Both the position numbers and the translations under genes were made by a program. This document shows positions 9,166 to 18,149 of a stretch of DNA of 64,000 bases, piece after piece (position 1 is the stretch's first letter; each line of letters starts with the position of its first letter). The notes below the pieces were generated by a model, which had not been told where the DNA came from, did no database searches, and was given only the letters and a program-made list of their open reading frames with translations. The DNA comes from Phycisphaeraceae bacterium (GTDB taxonomy: Bacteria; Planctomycetota; Phycisphaerae; Phycisphaerales; Phycisphaeraceae): contig JANQSF010000054.1 in NCBI GenBank assembly GCA_028284155.1, forward strand, positions 124,001 to 188,000, written 5' to 3'.

Positions 9166-9193
9166 TTCGACGGCGTGCAATCCTTGTTATCCT
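9166..9193 (+). promoter_or_regulatory. Predicted ispD promoter
   Basis: A -35-like TTCGAC (9166-9171), 16-base spacer and -10-like TATCCT (9188-9193) lie in the 86-base gap between the divergent putA and ispD. The start point would fall near 9200, at the ispD ATG (9201), giving a leaderless message. Prediction by eye only. Confidence 0.45.
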
Positions 9194-9200
9194 GTCGCGC

Positions 9201-10040
9201 ATGAAACTCGCCGTCATCCTCCCCGCGGCCGGCGTTGGCAAGCGGTTTACCGGGTCGTCCACCGCCGTCGAAGACCTGGGCAAGCTGAGCAAGATCGAGA
9301 TGGACCTTGCGGGCCTGCCCGTTTTTCTCCGGGCCGTCGAGCTGTTCGTCAAGCGCGACGACGTCGACGAGTGTGTCCTCGCCGTCAACCCGGACACGTA
9401 CGACGAGTTCAAGTTCCGCTGGGGCGACAAGCTCGGCTTCCACCGGGCCAAGCTGGTCAAAGGCGGCACGGCCGAGCGGTGGGAGACGGTGCTCAACGCG
9501 CTGGAGGCGATCGACGAGGGCGCGACGCACATCGCTGTGCACGACGCGGCTCGGCCGTTGGCCTCGCGCAAATTGATCGACCGTGTGCTCGAAGCGGCGG
9601 GCAGTTACGACGCGGTCATCCCCGGCCTGCCCGTGCCGAACACGCTCAAGCGCGTCAGCGAGGAAGAAGATTCGGCCACGTCAGCCGACCCGCTGGACGA
9701 CATCCTCGGCGGTGGCACGACGGTCAAGGCCAACCGCGTCGTCGAGACGGTCGACCGCACCGGCGTGGTCGAGGTGCAGACGCCGCAGGTCTTCAAACGC
9801 GACCTGCTGGAGCGTGCGTACGCGCAGATCAAGGACGGCTCGCTCGATCCGAAGGGGATCACCGACGACGCGAGTCTGATCGAGGCGCTCGGCGAGCCGG
9901 TACACGTCGTGGAGGGTGAGTCAACCAACTTCAAGATCACGCGGGCCGAGGACCTCGAGTTGGCCGGCGCGATCGTGCACAAGCGATTGAAGCAGGAGAA
10001 GAAGGACCTGGGGAAGAAACGCTTGTTCGGGCCGGGGTGA
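9201..10040 (+). CDS. ispD: 2-C-methyl-D-erythritol 4-phosphate cytidylyltransferase-like protein
   Basis: Third enzyme of the non-mevalonate isoprenoid pathway: MEP plus CTP gives CDP-methylerythritol. The 279-residue protein starts MKLAVILPAAGVGKRF, the CTP-binding loop of the family, and contains KGGTAERWETV, VHDAARPLA, QTPQVFK and TDDASLIEALG, all hallmark blocks. It is longer than E. coli IspD (236) because of inserts after the first loop (SSTAVEDLGKLSKIE), in the middle (KRVSEEEDSATSADPLDD) and a Lys-rich tail. The ATG at 9201 is chosen because the family begins there. An alternative is a related pentose-phosphate cytidylyltransferase, which is less likely. Confidence 0.88.
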   Translation: MKLAVILPAAGVGKRFTGSSTAVEDLGKLSKIEMDLAGLPVFLRAVELFVKRDDVDECVLAVNPDTYDEFKFRWGDKLGFHRAKLVKGGTAERWETVLNALEAIDEGATHIAVHDAARPLASRKLIDRVLEAAGSYDAVIPGLPVPNTLKRVSEEEDSATSADPLDDILGGGTTVKANRVVETVDRTGVVEVQTPQVFKRDLLERAYAQIKDGSLDPKGITDDASLIEALGEPVHVVEGESTNFKITRAEDLELAGAIVHKRLKQEKKDLGKKRLFGPG

Positions 10041-10064
10041 TTTATTTTAATCTTGACGGGGACG

Positions 10065-10082
10065 CGCGGAGCAAGCTCCGCG
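10065..10082. repeat. Short inverted repeat between convergent ispD and hydrolase gene
   Basis: cgcggagc-aa-gctccgcg lies 25 bases after the ispD stop and 27 before the end of the opposing gene. It may act as a two-way terminator without a T-run, or be a REP-type repeat. It is the second case here of a palindrome placed between convergent genes. Confidence 0.6.
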
Positions 10083-10108
10083 GCTAAACGACGCGCTGTG
10101 TGGCGCAG

Positions 10109-11146
10109 TTACTTGCTGGTGTACGTCGCCTTGTGGCCGGTTGACGGAACCTCGACGGTGTACGACTTGCCGTCCGGCGCGACGGACAGCTTGATCGGGT
10201 GACCGTCGCAGAGGTTCTTAGGCTTGATGTTGGCGATGTGCGCGGCGATCGTGTTGTGCACCGGCGTGCGCAGGTTGCGGTGCACCTGGTACAACGCCTT
10301 GACCGATCGCGCGTTCGTCACGGTGATGAATGTGTTGGGCATGCAGCCTTTCCGGTCGCCGTTGTTCATCACGACGACGTGCGGCTTGATGCGTTCGATG
10401 AGCAGCGGGTTGTTGCTCGAGTCGAGGCCGTGGTGGTCGATCTGGAACACGTCGACCTCGCCGACCAGGTTGTGCGGGCAGACGAGTCGGCGTTCCAGGT
10501 TCCACGTCAGGTCGCCGGCGTCGAGCATGTCGAACGACCCGTAGCGGATGAGCGTGACGATGCTGTTGCCGTTCTGCGACTTGTCGGGGTTTTTCTTCGG
10601 CGCGTCGTCACACGGCTGGGCCTTGACGCCCTTGGGCGGCTTAATGAATTCACGCAATGCTGCGAGAATGTCCATGCTCATTTTCGGCTTGCCGTCGACC
10701 TGTTTCAGCTTGATGACGTCGCCGGGCTTGAGCGTGACACGTTTGTCACACTTGAGATTGAGGTACGCCTCGCCGACGCGCTTGCGGTGATCGGGACGGA
10801 CCTCGTGTTCGTAGAGCGTGCCTACGGGGATGAGCTTGGCGACGTCGGCTGCGCCGCCGTAGTGGTCGAGGTCGAAGTGCGTGATGACCATGTGGTCGAT
10901 GCGCGTCAGGCCTGCCCTTTCGCGGGCGAGCTTGTTGATTCGGCCCGGGTCGCGTTCGCCCGGTAGGCCGGTGTCGAAAAGGATCGACTCGCCGGCCGGC
11001 GTAACGACGAGCGTGGCCGCGCCGCCTTCGACATCGACCCACCACACGTCGAGTCGGCCGTCGTCTTTGCCAGCTAGCGCAGGCGAGGCGTAACAGACGA
11101 CGCCGGCCAGTACGACACTCATGAGACATCGGTATGCGATCGACAT
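10109..11146 (-). CDS. Secreted metallo-beta-lactamase-fold hydrolase (ComEC C-terminal-like)
   Basis: 345 residues with a Sec signal peptide (cleavage probably after SPALA, near residue 25). The mature part is a metallo-beta-lactamase fold: LDVWWVDVEGGAATLVV, then the metal motif THFDLDHYGG (H-x-D-x-D-H variant of HxHxDH), a later LDAGDL and IDHHGLDSSNNP. This arrangement resembles the extracellular domain of ComEC and stand-alone competence-like hydrolases. The first His of the classic HxHxDH is Phe-Asp shifted, a common variant in this subgroup. AGGAG lies 6 bases before the ATG, which fixes the start. Exported phosphodiesterase or nuclease-like activity is plausible, but the substrate is unknown. 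Confidence 0.75.
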   Translation of the reverse strand: MSIAYRCLMSVVLAGVVCYASPALAGKDDGRLDVWWVDVEGGAATLVVTPAGESILFDTGLPGERDPGRINKLARERAGLTRIDHMVITHFDLDHYGGAADVAKLIPVGTLYEHEVRPDHRKRVGEAYLNLKCDKRVTLKPGDVIKLKQVDGKPKMSMDILAALREFIKPPKGVKAQPCDDAPKKNPDKSQNGNSIVTLIRYGSFDMLDAGDLTWNLERRLVCPHNLVGEVDVFQIDHHGLDSSNNPLLIERIKPHVVVMNNGDRKGCMPNTFITVTNARSVKALYQVHRNLRTPVHNTIAAHIANIKPKNLCDGHPIKLSVAPDGKSYTVEVPSTGHKATYTSK

Positions 11147-11248
11147 GGGGTAGCTCCTGTTCGTGTCGGCTTCAAGACCCACGCGGGATACGGCCTGCCG
11201 CGTGGGCGGGCGTGGGTAACAGGATAAAGGATCGGTCGGCCGAGCCGG

Positions 11249-11254
11249 TACAAT
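11249..11254 (+). promoter_or_regulatory. Predicted -10 box of the SASA esterase gene
   Basis: TACAAT lies 53 bases before the chosen ATG in a divergent gap. No convincing -35 is visible. Confidence 0.3.
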
Positions 11255-11306
11255 CGCCTTCCCGGTCGACTCAGCCATGTCAACCGCATCACTTTGGGGA
11301 CACGAC

Positions 11307-12803
11307 ATGCGTATCCGATTGACCACGCCCGCCGCCTTGCTGCTCGCGCTGCTCTGCAACGCGGCCACCCTGGCCGACGTCCGCCTGCCACGCATCTTTA
11401 CGAGTCACATGGTCGTGCAGCAGGAGTTGCCCATCCGCATGTGGGGCTGGGCGGACGCGGGTGAGCGGGTCACCGTTTCGTTCGCGGGGCAATCTGAGTC
11501 TGCGTCGGCGGACAATGCCGGTCGATGGCTGGTCACACTCAAACCCATGAAAGCTGACGGCAAATCGCACACCCTCACCGTCAAGGGCAAGAACGCAATC
11601 AGGCTGACCAACGTCGTGCTGGGCGAGGTGTGGATCGCGGCAGGCCAGTCGAACATGAATCGCCGCATCGACATCCGCAAGGAAGACCGGCCGGATATGC
11701 GGCTCTATTGGATCGACTTCTCGACGACCCCGCGCCAGCACGACCTGAACAAAGGCGTCGCGGGCTGGGTCGAGTCGACACCCGACGGGTTGGCGTCGGC
11801 TGCGCCGGTGTCGGAGGGTCGCGACGCGGGCAAGCCGCGGATCGACTACACGGAGGTGGGCTACGTGTTCGGGCGTCGCCTGCACGAAGACTTGGGCGTG
11901 CCCGTCGGGCTGATCCGCGCGGCTGTGGGCGGGTCGACCGCCAAGGCGTGGACGCCCGACCCGACCAACTACCCGTCGAAGTACCCGTTTGATACCGAGG
12001 TCGAACGCAAGCGATACATCGCACACCAGCCCGGGCTGCTTTACTACTCGATGATCAAGGGCTTGGGCCCGTTGAGCGTGCGCGGCGTCGTGTGGTATCA
12101 GGGCGAAGACGACGGGCGAAACCGCAACTACGCGGCCGACTTCTCGGCTATGATCAACGCGTGGCGGAATCAGTTCCAGCGCGACGACCTGCCGTTTTAT
12201 TACGTGCAGATCGCGCAGACGACGTACGCCAGCGGGATGCTGCGCGTCTGGGAGGCGCAGCAGCGGGTCATGCGCGACGTGCCGAACACCGGGCTGGCGG
12301 TGAGCAACGACATCTACGTCGGCACGACGAACGGCGGCTTCAAGCTGCGGGCGGATAAGGACTCAGGTCGGCCGATCGCCGGCGGCAGCAACCCGCACCC
12401 GCCCAACAAGCAGCTCGTCGCCAACCGATTGGCTGACATCGCGTTGGCCAAGACGTACGGCAAGCTCGACCGCGAGGTGTTCGGCCCGGTCTACAAGTCG
12501 CACCGGGTCGAGGGCGACAAGGTGTTCGTCACGTTCGATCATGTCGGGGCCGGCCTCAAGGCGAGCGACGGCGAGCCACTGAACTGGTTCGAGCTGTCGG
12601 ACGGGACGAAGGAAGGTCGTAAGTTGAAGTATGTGCGGGCCAACGCGCGCATCGTCAACAAGGACACGATCGTCGTCACGAGCAATGACGTGAAGTCGCC
12701 GAAGCACGTCCGTTTCGGCTGGCACCCGCTGGTGCGACACAACCTGGTCAACAGCGTAGGCCTGCCGGGCGTGTCGTTCCGGACGGACGACGTGCCGTTT
12801 TGA
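11307..12803 (+). CDS. Secreted sialate O-acetylesterase-type (SASA family) carbohydrate esterase
   Basis: 498 residues with a signal peptide (MRIRLTTPAALLLALLCNA, cleavage near residue 22). The SGNH-like esterase core shows the nucleophile Ser in IAAGQSNM and the oxyanion block GVVWYQGEDDG. Bacterial members remove O-acetyl groups from sialic acid or plant and algal polysaccharides outside the cytoplasm. An N-terminal beta domain (FTSHMVVQQELPIRMWGWADAGERVTVSF) matches the usual family layout. The catalytic His is probably in NPHPPNKQL; most relatives have D-x-H-P there and this one has N-P-H-P. An ATG 30 bases upstream is possible, but the signal peptide fits the start at 11307. Confidence 0.88.
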   Translation: MRIRLTTPAALLLALLCNAATLADVRLPRIFTSHMVVQQELPIRMWGWADAGERVTVSFAGQSESASADNAGRWLVTLKPMKADGKSHTLTVKGKNAIRLTNVVLGEVWIAAGQSNMNRRIDIRKEDRPDMRLYWIDFSTTPRQHDLNKGVAGWVESTPDGLASAAPVSEGRDAGKPRIDYTEVGYVFGRRLHEDLGVPVGLIRAAVGGSTAKAWTPDPTNYPSKYPFDTEVERKRYIAHQPGLLYYSMIKGLGPLSVRGVVWYQGEDDGRNRNYAADFSAMINAWRNQFQRDDLPFYYVQIAQTTYASGMLRVWEAQQRVMRDVPNTGLAVSNDIYVGTTNGGFKLRADKDSGRPIAGGSNPHPPNKQLVANRLADIALAKTYGKLDREVFGPVYKSHRVEGDKVFVTFDHVGAGLKASDGEPLNWFELSDGTKEGRKLKYVRANARIVNKDTIVVTSNDVKSPKHVRFGWHPLVRHNLVNSVGLPGVSFRTDDVPF

Positions 12804-12818
12804 GCGTGCCGGACGGCG

Positions 12819-12847
12819 TTGCCACGCCGACGCCGGGCAATTATGAT
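12819..12847 (+). promoter_or_regulatory. Predicted bamD-lptE promoter
   Basis: TTGCCA (12819-12824), 17-base spacer, TATGAT (12842-12847): the best sigma-70-like match in the window. The start would be near 12854, only 3 bases before the ATG at 12857, so the message would be almost leaderless. It begins 15 bases after the preceding gene ends. Confidence 0.6.
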
Positions 12848-12856
12848 GCCCCACCG

Positions 12857-13987
12857 ATGTGTGATCAGGGCTGGACAAACCGGTTGACCTTCCGTTGGGC
12901 AGCGGCCACGACGTGGGCGTGCAAGGCCTTGTTGGTTCTTATGTCCATTGCGCCCGCCCAAGCGCAGGACAAGTTCCGGCTTGGCGACGACGACCAGTGG
13001 AAGAAGCAGCAGTCCGCCGACCCTGAGTCGCCGGCTGGTCAGTTGCAGACCGCCCGTCGCGAATTGGCGGCGGGAGAGCTGAATGACGCGGCCGACCGGA
13101 CGGACGACTGGATCGAGCGGTACCCCAACCACCCGCTGCTGGTCGAGGCGCACCTGCTGCGGGGCGACATCCACGTCGCGGAGCGTGACTACTTCAAGTC
13201 GTTGTACGAGTACGAGAAGGTCATCCGCGGCTACCCGGCTTCGGAGCAGTTTCACACGGCGCTCGAGCGTGAATTCGAGGTCGCCCGGCTGTTCGCGGCG
13301 GGCATGAAACGCCGCCTGTGGGGCATGCGCGTCCTGCCGGCCGGCGAGGAGGCTGAGGAGATCTTCATCCGTATTCAGGAGCGCAGCCCGGGCAGCCAAA
13401 TCGGCGAGAAGGCGTCGATCGCGTTGGGTGACTACTACTTCAACGAGGGCGAAATGGATACGGCTCTCGAAGCGTACAACCTGTTCCTGCTGAACTACCC
13501 GCGAAGCAACTTCCGCGAGCGCGCACTGCTGCGACTCATCCAGGCGAGCCTGGCAACGTTTAAGGGACCGCGTTTCGACTCGACCGGTTTGATCGAAGCG
13601 GCGCAGCGGTTGCGCCAGTTCCAGCAGGAGTTCCCCGCTTCGGCTGAGCGCGTCGGCGCGGAGGCGTTACTCGTCCGCATCGAGGAGTCACTGGCGCTGA
13701 AGACCTATTTCGCGGCGCAGTGGTACCAGCAGCGTAATGAACGCGTCAGCGCGGTTTACATGTATCATCGCGTCGTGAAAGACTACCCCGACACGGGCGC
13801 GGCCCGCGAAGCGATCCGCCGGCTGCGCGAGCTGGGTACGCCGATCGACGGGCCGACCGCGGCCGACGATGCGAAGGCGGGCGACATCTCGCCCGACGCC
13901 GCCAAATCGGACACAGACAAGAACGGAACCGACAGCGCGACGCAAGACAAGAGCGACGCAACTGAAGATTCGGGGGGGCAACCATGA
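12857..13987 (+). CDS. BamD/YfiO-like outer-membrane assembly lipoprotein-type TPR protein
   Basis: 376 residues: hydrophobic export segment (CKALLVLMSIAPAQAQ), then TPR-like helices. The blocks AGELNDAADRTDDWIERYPNHPLL, YYFNEGEMDTALEAYNLF and YMYHRVVKDYPDTGAA are characteristic of BamD/YbgF-type repeats. BamD is the essential partner of BamA in outer-membrane protein insertion. A clear lipobox Cys at the cleavage site is not seen, so membrane anchoring is uncertain. The C-terminus is a 45-residue Asp/Lys/Thr-rich acidic tail. It overlaps the lptE-like gene by 4 bases (ATGA), so the two are translationally coupled and probably work in the same envelope. The start is supported by the promoter at 12819-12847. 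Confidence 0.8.
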   Translation: MCDQGWTNRLTFRWAAATTWACKALLVLMSIAPAQAQDKFRLGDDDQWKKQQSADPESPAGQLQTARRELAAGELNDAADRTDDWIERYPNHPLLVEAHLLRGDIHVAERDYFKSLYEYEKVIRGYPASEQFHTALEREFEVARLFAAGMKRRLWGMRVLPAGEEAEEIFIRIQERSPGSQIGEKASIALGDYYFNEGEMDTALEAYNLFLLNYPRSNFRERALLRLIQASLATFKGPRFDSTGLIEAAQRLRQFQQEFPASAERVGAEALLVRIEESLALKTYFAAQWYQQRNERVSAVYMYHRVVKDYPDTGAAREAIRRLRELGTPIDGPTAADDAKAGDISPDAAKSDTDKNGTDSATQDKSDATEDSGGQP

Positions 13988-14487
13988 GAGCGCGTTTTGC
14001 GTTATTGCTGCTCTTGGTTGCCGCTTCGGTGTTCCTGCCGGGTTGCGGTTACACGACCAAGACGACGTTCCGCGACGACGTGCGGACGGTGGCTGTGCCG
14101 ATCTTCACGAACCGCACGTTCTACCGCAACCTCGAGTTCGACGTGACCGAGGCGTTGACGAAAGAGATCGAGCTGCGCACGCCTTACAAGGTCGTGTCGC
14201 AAGACCGGGCGGACACGGTGATCAAGGGCACGGTCGTTCGGATGAACCCGAACCTGCGGAGCGTGCGTCGGCAGGGCGGGCTGCCGCAGGAGTTGGAGGC
14301 AAGGCTGGTCGTTGATTTTGAATGGATCGATCGCAACGGCGCGGTCATCCGCCAACGCCAGGGGTTGCAGGCCGTGCACCCCTACGTGCCGGCCAAACCG
14401 GCCGGCGAGTTGTACGAGGTCGCGCAGCACGGCGCGGCCCAGCGGATGGCCAAGTCGATCGTGGATGCGCTGCGCGGGGATTGGTGA
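13984..14487 (+). CDS. lptE: LptE-like LPS-assembly lipoprotein
   Basis: 167 residues. The lipoprotein signal (MRARFALLLLLVAASVFLPG) ends in a lipobox with Cys21. The mature part CGYTTKTTFRDDVRTVAVPIFTNRTFYRNLE... is the LptE/RlpB fold typical of planctomycetes and Bacteroidetes, including VVSQDRADTVIKGTV in mid-protein. LptE plugs the LptD barrel that inserts lipopolysaccharide in the outer membrane. It overlaps bamD by 4 bases. Low similarity among LptE proteins makes the gene symbol an inference from fold pattern and neighbour. Confidence 0.78.
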   Translation: MRARFALLLLLVAASVFLPGCGYTTKTTFRDDVRTVAVPIFTNRTFYRNLEFDVTEALTKEIELRTPYKVVSQDRADTVIKGTVVRMNPNLRSVRRQGGLPQELEARLVVDFEWIDRNGAVIRQRQGLQAVHPYVPAKPAGELYEVAQHGAAQRMAKSIVDALRGDW

Positions 14488-14755
14488 GGGGGAGGCGGGG
14501 GGAAAGGCACTAAGGCACGAAGGCACGAAGGCACGAAGGGGTCGCGCGCAGGTGCGCCCCAGTTGTCTGTGCGCCCGCGGTGTTACCAACGGTCGCGCGT
14601 GAACCGACCTGCAGCCGTCAATCACCCGAATCCCTCTCGCACCTAATCCTCAACCCCTCCGTGCCTTCGTGCCTTCGTGCCTTAGTGCCTTCGTGCCTTC
14701 CCTCTGCCTCCGTCCCTCCGCGCCTCTGCCTCTCCCCCCGCCCCCTCCACCCACA
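14484..14755. repeat. Large inverted-repeat element filling the lptE-ftsH gap
   Basis: The 409-base gap 14488-14896 has no gene. Its left arm (about 14484-14542) runs ggtgagggggaggcgggg, then repeated aaggcacg units. Its right arm (about 14652-14752) is the reverse complement: repeated cgtgccttcgtgcctta units, then a C-rich end with ccccccgccccctcc. The arms match almost throughout, with extra purine/pyrimidine units in the right arm. About 110 bases lie between. The remainder up to ftsH holds only the promoter region. Confidence 0.85.
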
Positions 14756-14841
14756 CGCATGAAATGCCGATATGAACCGGGCTGCGCGGTGGGCTCGTAT
14801 GGGGGCGGGGGGAAACCCCGCGCTCGGCCCGCGCCGCGGCC

Positions 14842-14847
14842 TACAAT
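14842..14847 (+). promoter_or_regulatory. Predicted ftsH -10 box
   Basis: TACAAT 49 bases before the ftsH ATG; no clear -35 in the GC-rich sequence upstream. Confidence 0.35.
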
Positions 14848-14896
14848 GGCCTTCGGCGGCGGGACACGCCGTCAGCCAGACGCTTGAGAGTGATCC

Positions 14897-16972
14897 ATGC
14901 CCGAGTTTCCCGATCAGGACCCCGACCGTTCGTCCAAGGACCCGTCCGGTAACGACGGCGAACGCGGACCGAATCAGGGCGGCGACGGCCAGCAACAGCG
15001 GCCGGCCGGCCCATTCATGTCGCGTGGCATGCTCACGTGGATCATTCTTTTCGGCGCGGCCATCGCGTTGTTCTTCATCATGAGCAACGCGGCCAACCAA
15101 TCGATCAAACTGACCTGGACCGACTTCTACAACATCGCCAAGAACGGCAAGTTCGAGGGCGAGGTCGTCATCAAGGACGAAGAGATCATCGGCAAGGTCG
15201 CCGAGGGCTTCCCCGGCCTGCCCGAGAAGGTCACGCCGCCCGCCAAGGTCTCGACGAAGATCAGCCTGTCGACGAAAGAGTTCTACGTCAAGAAACTGGA
15301 GGAGGCCGGCCAACCGCACATTGAAGAACCGGGCGGCAGTATTTGGCCGATCATCCTGATTCAGTGGGCGCCGTTCATCATCATCGCCCTGCTGATCTAC
15401 TTCTTCATCTTCCGCTCGCTGCGCAACGCCGGCGGCGGGCCGGGCGGCATGCTCGGCAACTTCGGGCGCAGCCGACACAAGGTCACGAACAAAGAGCACT
15501 CGAATGTGACGCTCGACGACGTCGCGGGCATCGACGAGGCGCGCGAGGAAGTTCAGGAAATCATCGAGTTCCTCAAGAGCCCGAAGAAATTCCAACGGCT
15601 TGGCGGGCGAGTGCCGCGTGGCGTGTTGTTGATCGGCTCGCCCGGCTGCGGCAAGACGCTGCTGGCCAAGGCCGTCGCTGGCGAGGCGGACGTGCCCTTC
15701 TTCTCGATCAGCGGTTCCGACTTTGTCGAGATGTTCGTCGGCGTCGGCGCGTCGCGTGTGCGTGACCTGTTCAAGCAGGCCAAGGATTCGTCGCCTTGCA
15801 TCATCTTCCTGGACGAGATCGACGCCGTCGGCCGACGTCGTGGCAGCGGCTTTACGTCGGGCGGGCATGACGAGCGTGAGCAGACGCTCAACGCGATCCT
15901 GGTCGAGATGGACGGCTTTGAAACCAACGACCAGGTGATCGTCGTCGCGGCGACCAACCGGTCCGACGTGCTCGACCCCGCGCTCACTCGGCCGGGCCGG
16001 TTCGACCGACAGATCCACGTCCCGCTGCCCGACCTGCGCGGGCGGGTCGAGATCCTGCGCGTCCACGCGCGGCGGGTGAAGATGGGGCCGGACGTTGACT
16101 TGGAACGGCTCGCACGCGGCACGCCGATGTTCTCCGGCGCCGACCTTGCCGCGATCATCAACGAGGCCGCGATCCGCGCGACCCTGCTCAACAAGGACTT
16201 CGTCGAGCAGGACGACCTGGAAGAGTCCCGTGACAAGGTGAAGTTCGGCCGACAGTACAAGAGCCGCAAGATCGAGGAAGAAGAGCGCATCGCGACGGCC
16301 TATCACGAGGCCGGCCACGCCGTCGTGCAGTGGCTGCTGCCCGACGCTGACCCGGTGCACAAGGTGACGATCATCCCGCGCGGGTCGTACCTGGGCGCGA
16401 CGTTCAGCCTGCCCGAAAAGGACCGGCTCGGCTACGGCAAGAAGTACGTCGAGGCGACGATGCGCGTCTTGTGCGCCGGCCGAATCGCCGAGCAGCGCAA
16501 GACGGCCGACGTCACCAGCGGCGCGGCCATGGACATCCGCCAGGTCACGGAGATGGCCCGGCACATGATCCTCGAATGGGGCATGAGCGACCAACTCGGC
16601 TTCGTCGACTACTCGCCCGTGTCGAACAACGAGTTCCTCAGCGAGAAGCCGTACTCGGACGACACCGCGCGCACGATCGACAGCGAGGTCAAGGGTTCGG
16701 TCGATACCGCGTATACCGACGCGGTGAAGATGATCGAGGACAACTGGGACAAGGTCGTCGCGATGGCTGAGGCGTTGCTCAAGTATGAAACGCTTTCGAG
16801 CGACGAGGTCGACCGCCTGATGCGCGGCGAAACGCTGAACAAACCGACCGTCGCCGACCTACTTAAGGCCGAGAAAGACAAGGCCGATCAACCCGCCCCC
16901 GCCCCGCCGCAACCCACGACGGACGAGTCGTACGGCGACGACGCGCCGGGCGCGATGCCGAGCCCGGCGTAA
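14897..16972 (+). CDS. ftsH: ATP-dependent zinc metalloprotease FtsH
   Basis: Membrane AAA+ protease that degrades misfolded membrane proteins and regulatory proteins. 691 residues: a hydrophilic Asp/Gly/Gln-rich head of about 40 residues, TM1 (about 46-64), periplasmic domain, TM2 (about 152-172), AAA module with Walker A GSPGCGKT at 247-254, Walker B IIFLDEID, the second region of homology [20 protein letters not shown], and the protease domain with zinc motif HEAGH starting at His470. All catalytic residues are present. Walker A has Ser-Pro-Gly-Cys instead of the usual Pro-Pro-Gly-Thr. A Pro/Asp-rich tail ends the protein. Single-gene unit with its own predicted promoter. Confidence 0.97.
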   Translation: MPEFPDQDPDRSSKDPSGNDGERGPNQGGDGQQQRPAGPFMSRGMLTWIILFGAAIALFFIMSNAANQSIKLTWTDFYNIAKNGKFEGEVVIKDEEIIGKVAEGFPGLPEKVTPPAKVSTKISLSTKEFYVKKLEEAGQPHIEEPGGSIWPIILIQWAPFIIIALLIYFFIFRSLRNAGGGPGGMLGNFGRSRHKVTNKEHSNVTLDDVAGIDEAREEVQEIIEFLKSPKKFQRLGGRVPRGVLLIGSPGCGKTLLAKAVAGEADVPFFSISGSDFVEMFVGVGASRVRDLFKQAKDSSPCIIFLDEIDAVGRRRGSGFTSGGHDEREQTLNAILVEMDGFETNDQVIVVAATNRSDVLDPALTRPGRFDRQIHVPLPDLRGRVEILRVHARRVKMGPDVDLERLARGTPMFSGADLAAIINEAAIRATLLNKDFVEQDDLEESRDKVKFGRQYKSRKIEEEERIATAYHEAGHAVVQWLLPDADPVHKVTIIPRGSYLGATFSLPEKDRLGYGKKYVEATMRVLCAGRIAEQRKTADVTSGAAMDIRQVTEMARHMILEWGMSDQLGFVDYSPVSNNEFLSEKPYSDDTARTIDSEVKGSVDTAYTDAVKMIEDNWDKVVAMAEALLKYETLSSDEVDRLMRGETLNKPTVADLLKAEKDKADQPAPAPPQPTTDESYGDDAPGAMPSPA

Positions 16973-16992
16973 GCCGCTTGCGGCTTGGCGCG
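16973..16992. repeat. GCCGCTTGCGGC palindromic repeat, copy 3
   Basis: Directly after the ftsH TAA stop lies gccgcttgcggcttggcgcg, identical to copy 1 except for one base. Its position at a gene end would allow a role in mRNA 3' end formation or stability. Confidence 0.7.
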
Positions 16993-17107
16993 GCGCAACA
17001 TCTTCAGCGCCAGCCTCTGGCCGGAGACTGACTACAACCAAACTCTTCAGCAATCAGTCATGTCATTGCGCGCAGCAGCGCTGTCGGTGACCGATACCCG
17101 GCCAGAA

Positions 17108-17132
17108 GCCGGGGCTGAAGGGGGCGACACAC
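17108..17132 (+). promoter_or_regulatory. Upstream block shared with the next paralogue
   Basis: The block gccggggctgaagggggc followed by gacacac recurs, with three changes and one inserted base, at 18076-18101, in each case 49-74 bases before a zinc-ribbon gene. Downstream, both leaders also share cccgggagc and tcgatgga at the ATG, and TAAGGT or TATGAT sits at the same place. The duplication therefore included the control region. Confidence 0.6.
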
Positions 17133-17180
17133 AGCGTCCCACATTGCGGTAAGGTGCGACCCGTTCCCGGGAGCGCATCG

Positions 17181-18053
17181 ATGGATGGCGACAACGACGC
17201 ACTTGATCAGACGGTCGACCCCGAAGACCTCGGCCCGATCCACATCGACGTGCCGTGTGTGACCTGTGGTTACAACCTGCGCGGGCTGACGATTGAGAAG
17301 GCGTGCCCGGAGTGCGGGACGGCCGCGGGGCGGTCGGTGATGGGCGATCAGTTGGAGTACGCCGATCCGCAATGGGTCGGCCGTCTGGCGATGGGGATGA
17401 ACCTGATCATCGGGGGGATCGCGGTCGCCGTGGTGTTCACTCTGTTCGGTCGGCCGACATGGCTGTTCCCCGCGGCCTTCCAAGCTGCCGCAGACAGGAT
17501 TCTTTCGCGCATCGACGAGGCCTTGTTTCTCATCGGGTGTTGGTACCTGACCGCGTCCGAGCCGCGGCACAAGGTCGCCGGGTTCGGGGCCGCCACCGTC
17601 GCGCGCGTCGGGCTGACCGCGGGGATGCTGATCGGCCTGCCTCTTTTCGCCATTGCGAATCTGGCGTTGCCCATCGTTGTCCACCTCACGATGATCGCGG
17701 CGGCGGTCGCGTCGGTCACGGGCACGATCGGCTTGGCGATCCATGCACGCGGCCTTGCGTTGCGCGGCCCTTACGAAGAACTGGCCAACCGCATCCGGAG
17801 CGTGGCGATCGTCTACGTCGTCGGGATCGTGTTGGCCGTCATCATCTCTGTTGTTGACGCGGTCACCGCGACGCCGGGCGGAGGTCGGCCGACGTGGCTC
17901 TCGTCGCGGATGTTGCGACGGATGGGCGGCTGCATGGCGCGTGTTCTCATCGTCGGCTTTCACGTCTGGGCATTGGTCGTAGTGGTTCAGTTTCGCTGGG
18001 CCATGGTTCACGCCGCGGCCAAAGCCCGCTCGACCTGGGCGTCGACCGTGTGA
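17181..18053 (+). CDS. Zinc-ribbon multi-pass membrane protein, paralogue 1
   Basis: 290 residues. An N-terminal zinc ribbon (Cys26, Cys29, Cys42, Cys45: CVTCGYNLRGLTIEKACPECG pattern, given here as C-x2-C-GYNLRG-C-P-E-C-G) is followed by about five hydrophobic segments: near 75-95, 115-130, 150-175, 178-200 and 218-240, with a last one near 262-280. No enzyme motif is visible. This kind of protein is frequent in planctomycete genomes and, to my knowledge, has no assigned function. First of five relatives between 17.2 and 23.2 kb. The C-terminal end RSTWAS is shared with paralogues 2, 4 and 5 (RxTWAxx), which marks a second conserved element. The start at 17181 fits the shared leader. Confidence 0.75.
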   Translation: MDGDNDALDQTVDPEDLGPIHIDVPCVTCGYNLRGLTIEKACPECGTAAGRSVMGDQLEYADPQWVGRLAMGMNLIIGGIAVAVVFTLFGRPTWLFPAAFQAAADRILSRIDEALFLIGCWYLTASEPRHKVAGFGAATVARVGLTAGMLIGLPLFAIANLALPIVVHLTMIAAAVASVTGTIGLAIHARGLALRGPYEELANRIRSVAIVYVVGIVLAVIISVVDAVTATPGGGRPTWLSSRMLRRMGGCMARVLIVGFHVWALVVVVQFRWAMVHAAAKARSTWASTV

Positions 18054-18118
18054 GAGACACGACATTGCATCTTCGGCCCGGGGCTGAAAGGGGTGACACG
18101 CGCTGACGGACATTCCTG

Positions 18119-18124
18119 TATGAT
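18119..18124 (+). promoter_or_regulatory. Predicted -10 box of zinc-ribbon paralogue 2
   Basis: TATGAT, 26 bases before the ATG at 18150, aligned with TAAGGT in the leader of paralogue 1. Confidence 0.35.
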
Positions 18125-18149
18125 GCCGCACACACCCGGGAGCATGTCG

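Noticed and set aside
14510..14700. CRISPR array, because of repeated aaggcacg units
   Set aside because: Units are adjacent without spacers and are mirrored as an inverted repeat
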